Shown: one piece after another, positions 61,045 to 64,000 of the stretch | Layout of the letters: every line of letters begins with the position of its first letter | Numbering within the stretch: the first letter of the stretch is position 1 | Assembly (NCBI GenBank): GCA_016716765.1 | Contig: JADJVA010000020.1 | Location: 868,001 to 932,000, forward strand | Length of the DNA: 64,000 nucleotides | Source of the DNA: Bdellovibrionales bacterium | Lineage (GTDB): Bacteria > Bdellovibrionota > Bdellovibrionia > Bdellovibrionales > UBA1609 | Reading direction: 5' to 3' | Translations under genes and position numbers: made by a program | Notes under the pieces: generated by a model | Database searches by the model: none | The model's input: the letters and a program-made list of their open reading frames with translations, nothing else | What the model was told of the DNA's origin: nothing

Positions 61045-61947
61045 GTGAAACAGATCTTTTTGGTTATTGTTCTTTTATTTTTTTCTGCCCCTTTGGCTTT
61101 TGCAAAATTGAATGTGGTCACAACCATCACTGACTTACGAGCGGTCGCTGAAGAAGTTGGCGGAGAACATATTTTTGTTGAAAGTATCGCAAAGGGCACT
61201 CAAGATCCCCACTTTATCGAAGCAAAGCCTTCCTTTATGATTAAAGTGAGCCGGGCAGATCTCTTGGTTTCTGTGGGGCTCGATTTGGAAGTGGGCTGGC
61301 TGCCCAGTCTCATGCAAGGGGCACGAAATCCAAAAATAGCGAAGGGTCAAAAGGGATTCCTTGAGGTCGGTTCACTCGTTCAACCGATCGAAGTCACCAC
61401 TGGTAAAATCTCACGCGCTGCGGGTGACGTCCACCCACTGGGCAATCCACATGTCACTCTCGACCCACAGAGGCTTGGAGATATTGCAGTTATTATTTCC
61501 GAAAGACTTGGTGAACTCGATCCCGGGAACGCTGCTCAATATCAAAAAAACGCAAAGTCCTTGAAATCGCGTTTAATAAAGAAAACGGTAGACTGGCAGG
61601 CTCGAATCGAGAGGTCTGGAATTAAAAAAATTGTGTCGTATCACAAAACCTTATCCTATTTCTTTGATCGATTTCAAATCTCGAACGAAGCAATACTTGA
61701 ACCTAAACCAGGCCTTCCACCCACCTCTGGTCACATTCTGAATGTGATAGATCTGATGAAAAACAAGAAAATATCACTTATCTTGGTCGAAAACTATTTT
61801 GACCCTACCGTAACTAACAAGATTGTGAATGAACTTCCAAGTGTCAGAACAGAAACTGTGGCCGTTGCCGTCGATGGATCACCTCAAGTGAAAACGATTG
61901 ATGATCTGTTTGAGAAATTAGTTGCGTCCATCGAGGGAAAAAATTAG
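61045..61947 (+). CDS. Metal ABC transporter substrate-binding protein (ZnuA-like)
   Basis: The 300-residue periplasmic protein starts at GTG 61045 with AAGGAG 6 nt upstream; the ATG at 61039 is too close to that site. A signal peptide ends FSAPLAFA. Metal ligands are visible in KGTQDPHFIEAKPSF, GDVHPLGNPHVTLDP, SYHKTLSYFFDRF and VENYFDPT, as in cluster A-I binding proteins for Zn or Mn. There is no long His-rich loop of the ZnuA kind. The permease gene follows 9 bp downstream. Confidence 0.85.
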   Translation: MKQIFLVIVLLFFSAPLAFAKLNVVTTITDLRAVAEEVGGEHIFVESIAKGTQDPHFIEAKPSFMIKVSRADLLVSVGLDLEVGWLPSLMQGARNPKIAKGQKGFLEVGSLVQPIEVTTGKISRAAGDVHPLGNPHVTLDPQRLGDIAVIISERLGELDPGNAAQYQKNAKSLKSRLIKKTVDWQARIERSGIKKIVSYHKTLSYFFDRFQISNEAILEPKPGLPPTSGHILNVIDLMKNKKISLILVENYFDPTVTNKIVNELPSVRTETVAVAVDGSPQVKTIDDLFEKLVASIEGKN

Positions 61948-61956
61948 GGGGTTCTG

Positions 61957-62802
61957 ATGCAGCACGATTGGATCCAAGTATTTCACTTTTTAGCGGCACC
62001 ATTTGCCATGTGTCTCATTCTTGCTGGGATTCATTGCTACCTAGGCCTTCACGTTTTAGCTAGAGGTGTTATATTTGTTGATTTAAGTTTAGCGCAGGTC
62101 GCTGCCTTTGGCGCAACTCTAGCTATTTATTTTGGATTCGAGCATCACTCGCCTGCTACCTACCTGACTTCTCTCGGCTGCACGTTTTGTGCAGCCGCAT
62201 TGTTTGCAATGGCTCGAAAACATGAAAAGCTTTTCTCGCAAGAAGCCATCATTGGGATCGTGTATGCCCTGGCTTCTGCTGCGGTCGTTCTTGTCGTCGA
62301 CAAAATTGCACATGGTGCTGAACACATCAAAGATCTCCTGGTCGGGCAAGTTCTTTGGGTAACCTGGACAGATGTGCTTAAGACGGGACTCATCTATCTG
62401 GGCGTTTCGATGGTTCACTATATTTTTCGTCACCAACTTTTGGCAGCTTCGTTTCATGGTTCCACCAATAATTCAGGTTTTTGGGATTTCTTGTTTTATG
62501 CCCTTTTTGGTGTCGTTATCACTTCTTCCGTAAGCGTGGCCGGCGTGCTACAGGTCTTTGCTTATCTGATTGTTCCATCTGTCGTCGGAACTCTTTTCTT
62601 CAAAACCATACGTGCACGACTTCTATTTGGGTGGACCCTGGGATTTGCCCTGAGCTTTTCATGCCTGTGGCTCAGTTACATCTGGGATCTACCTGCCGGC
62701 GCGTTTATTGTTGTCTGTTTTTCGTCATTGCCCATTCTGTTGCTTATGGGCAAAGTCATGCATCGCTTGAAGGCCTCGGTTCAGGAACAGCCATCCGTGT
62801 AG
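61957..62802 (+). CDS. Metal ABC transporter permease (ZnuB/MntB-like)
   Basis: A 281-residue ABC-3 family permease with eight or nine hydrophobic helices. Family landmarks are ARGVIFVDLSLAQVAAFGAT near the N-terminus and VAGVLQVFAYLIVPSVVGTL toward the end. Several histidines lie in a cytoplasmic or loop region (FEHHSPATY, AHGAEHIKDL). No ATPase gene occurs on either side, so the transporter must borrow one encoded elsewhere. Confidence 0.87.
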   Translation: MQHDWIQVFHFLAAPFAMCLILAGIHCYLGLHVLARGVIFVDLSLAQVAAFGATLAIYFGFEHHSPATYLTSLGCTFCAAALFAMARKHEKLFSQEAIIGIVYALASAAVVLVVDKIAHGAEHIKDLLVGQVLWVTWTDVLKTGLIYLGVSMVHYIFRHQLLAASFHGSTNNSGFWDFLFYALFGVVITSSVSVAGVLQVFAYLIVPSVVGTLFFKTIRARLLFGWTLGFALSFSCLWLSYIWDLPAGAFIVVCFSSLPILLLMGKVMHRLKASVQEQPSV

Positions 62803-62880
62803 GAGCGGTCAAGAGATGAATGCAAGGATAACAAACAAAAAGATAGAAATTCACTGAAAAAGGCCTTTAGAAATTATCTT

Positions 62881-63558
62881 TTATTTGCTGCTGGCTGCAA
62901 TACCATCAAACATCAGGCCTACAGTAAAATAGGACCCAGATAGATCTATTGCGTTAAGACTGTTAATTGTTCCAGTACTCTTAAAGCCCTTTACCTCATT
63001 GGATTCAACTCCACCTTCCACAACAAGATAGAATTTCTTGTAACCAATCGCCACTGATCCTCCATAGCTGGAGTAGGAACTTGCAAACCAAGCATTGGTA
63101 TCCTTTCGAGTCAACTCTCCGTCTTGCGTGGCAGTCTTCATCTTATAACTTGTGTTGGTCCCGCCGAATCCAGCAAAAGCATCTATCCGAACGATGTCCG
63201 TTTTAAAAAATGGAACTCGCACCACGGCCAAAGCTGAATCCTGATCAATCTGAGACTCAAACTCAGTGGACGAAACAGAGACCAGCTCATCTCTCGAAAT
63301 GTTGCGTTTTGTATAACGGAGCCCCACATCGACATACTTTAGAACGGGGTACAAAATCTCGGCGCCGAACTGTGGCATTGAATCCACTTCCTTTAATCCT
63401 TGAGCATTTAACTCCGCGTTGACGTTTACTGGATCGACCACAGTCGATCCAATAAATACTCGTCCTTGAACTGGGACGTTGTTAGCCAAAGCTACATGTG
63501 CCGCTGAGATGATCGTCAAAATACAAATCAGGAGAGAAATATAATGATAACGCCACAT
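62881..63558 (-). CDS. Predicted outer-membrane beta-barrel protein
   Basis: Starting at ATG 63558 (MWRYHYISLLICILTIISAA), which gives a proper signal peptide, the product has 225 residues. Strand-rich segments such as YPVLKYVDVGLRYTKRNISR and YGGSVAIGYKKFYLVVEGGV suggest an OmpA-like or Bdellovibrio small OMP fold. The frame is open upstream to 63657, but those residues look non-coding. No family assigned. Confidence 0.65.
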   Translation of the reverse strand: MWRYHYISLLICILTIISAAHVALANNVPVQGRVFIGSTVVDPVNVNAELNAQGLKEVDSMPQFGAEILYPVLKYVDVGLRYTKRNISRDELVSVSSTEFESQIDQDSALAVVRVPFFKTDIVRIDAFAGFGGTNTSYKMKTATQDGELTRKDTNAWFASSYSSYGGSVAIGYKKFYLVVEGGVESNEVKGFKSTGTINSLNAIDLSGSYFTVGLMFDGIAASSK

Positions 63559-63680
63559 TTTCACAGACTCCTTCAACAAGATATGTTTGTTGGCACTTCT
63601 AAACTTTAGGAATATATGAGATTTCGCGCAAGTCCAGAGCACAGCAGGTCTAGCCACAAATTTGAACCTTCCGGCCTCGA

Positions 63681-64000
63681 CTATTTAATAATGTGAAAGG
63701 AGAGAAAGAAAAATCCAAGTAAGGGAGGTATCGCCTGCAGCAATGCAGCCATACGCAACCGGGGGACAGAAAACCAAAGCACACATCCAGAAACTACCAT
63801 GGATACACCACAAAAACTCGTTAAAACACCTGCAAGCATGATTTGCTTTTGCATAACAAAATAGAGTCCCAATAGTGTACCCACACTGAGATACAAATTA
63901 TAAAAACCCTGATTAAAGGCCCAAATTTTCTGAATTTGATGGTCGGCTTCAGAAATACCCAATTTTTTATGGAATCCATCACGCTGAAAGAGGATTGCCT
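63681..64000 (-). CDS. DUF1304 membrane protein, N-terminus cut off by the window
   Basis: Reading from the right edge gives AILFQRDGFHKKLGISEADH, then IQKIWAFNQGFYNLYLSVGT and further hydrophobic helices to the stop at 63681. NQGFYN is the core motif of DUF1304 (small four-helix membrane proteins of unknown function). The frame is open to position 64000, so the true start lies outside the window. Confidence 0.8.
   Translation of the reverse strand, partial: AILFQRDGFHKKLGISEADHQIQKIWAFNQGFYNLYLSVGTLLGLYFVMQKQIMLAGVLTSFCGVSMVVSGCVLWFSVPRLRMAALLQAIPPLLGFFFLSFHIIK

Noticed and set aside
1..64000. CRISPR array, rRNA genes, prophage or plasmid origin
   Set aside because: No regularly spaced repeats, rRNA sequence, phage structural genes or replication genes were seen in any part of the window.

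Overview
The window reads as a chromosome segment of a Gram-negative bacterium of the Bdellovibrio type (Bdellovibrionota). This is an inference from gene content and order: a lipid A run (lpxL-like, lpxK, lpxB, a Gfo/Idh oxidoreductase, lpxA, fabZ) continuous with skp, bamA, lolD, lolC and prfB, then ybeY, a 7TM-HD protein, mazG, murJ, rpsT, holA and lptE. Many small exported proteins and outer-membrane barrels fit the same picture. No rRNA, CRISPR array, phage or replication origin was seen.

Layout. 1-22.5 kb is conserved envelope core, almost all on the minus strand and tightly coupled (1-8 nt overlaps are common). It covers LPS core glycosylation, lipid A synthesis, outer-membrane protein assembly (Skp, BamA), lipoprotein export (LolCD), LPS export (LptE) and the lipid II flippase (MurJ). 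prfB carries the classical +1 frameshift site. Between bamA and lolD lies a gene-free 770 bp that holds two inverted copies of a long hairpin element; their stems differ in sequence but both still pair. 22.6-26.3 kb is a plus-strand amino-acid/nucleotide block (class V aminotransferase, D-2-hydroxyacid dehydrogenase, PurA).

26.4-41.5 kb is accessory. tRNA-Lys and tRNA-Glu come first. The 3' 43 bases of tRNA-Glu plus 4 flanking bases recur 4.5 kb downstream as a perfect 47-bp direct repeat, which marks an integrated island (cupin-GNAT fusion, SDR, barrel protein, decayed LysR and IS ends). An IS256-family element follows, with an 8-bp target duplication, inside a small reading frame. Then come small exported proteins, LysR genes, and an IS21-family element with a 5-bp target duplication that splits a LysR gene divergent from an Old Yellow Enzyme gene. 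Both IS elements carry frameshifts in their transposase genes.

41.9-49.9 kb holds two linked exported proteins (the second resembling a GT-B glycosyltransferase), a BlaI/BlaR1-like pair whose M56 protease is fused to a lytic transglycosylase, a divergent arsenic operon, and a periplasmic glutathione peroxidase. 50.2-59.5 kb looks like a light-responsive LitR/CarH regulon: DUF1295, a lipocalin remnant, DUF2177, a SOUL protein, a NUDIX hydrolase and a photolyase, with TGTATAGA-N4-TCTATACA palindromes in the two divergent control regions. Inside this block sits a release-factor-like GGQ protein with an N-terminal signal or membrane segment, the most unusual protein here. 59.6-62.8 kb is a zinc/manganese-type uptake cluster without its ATPase. 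Two membrane-associated genes close the window, the last one cut by the edge.
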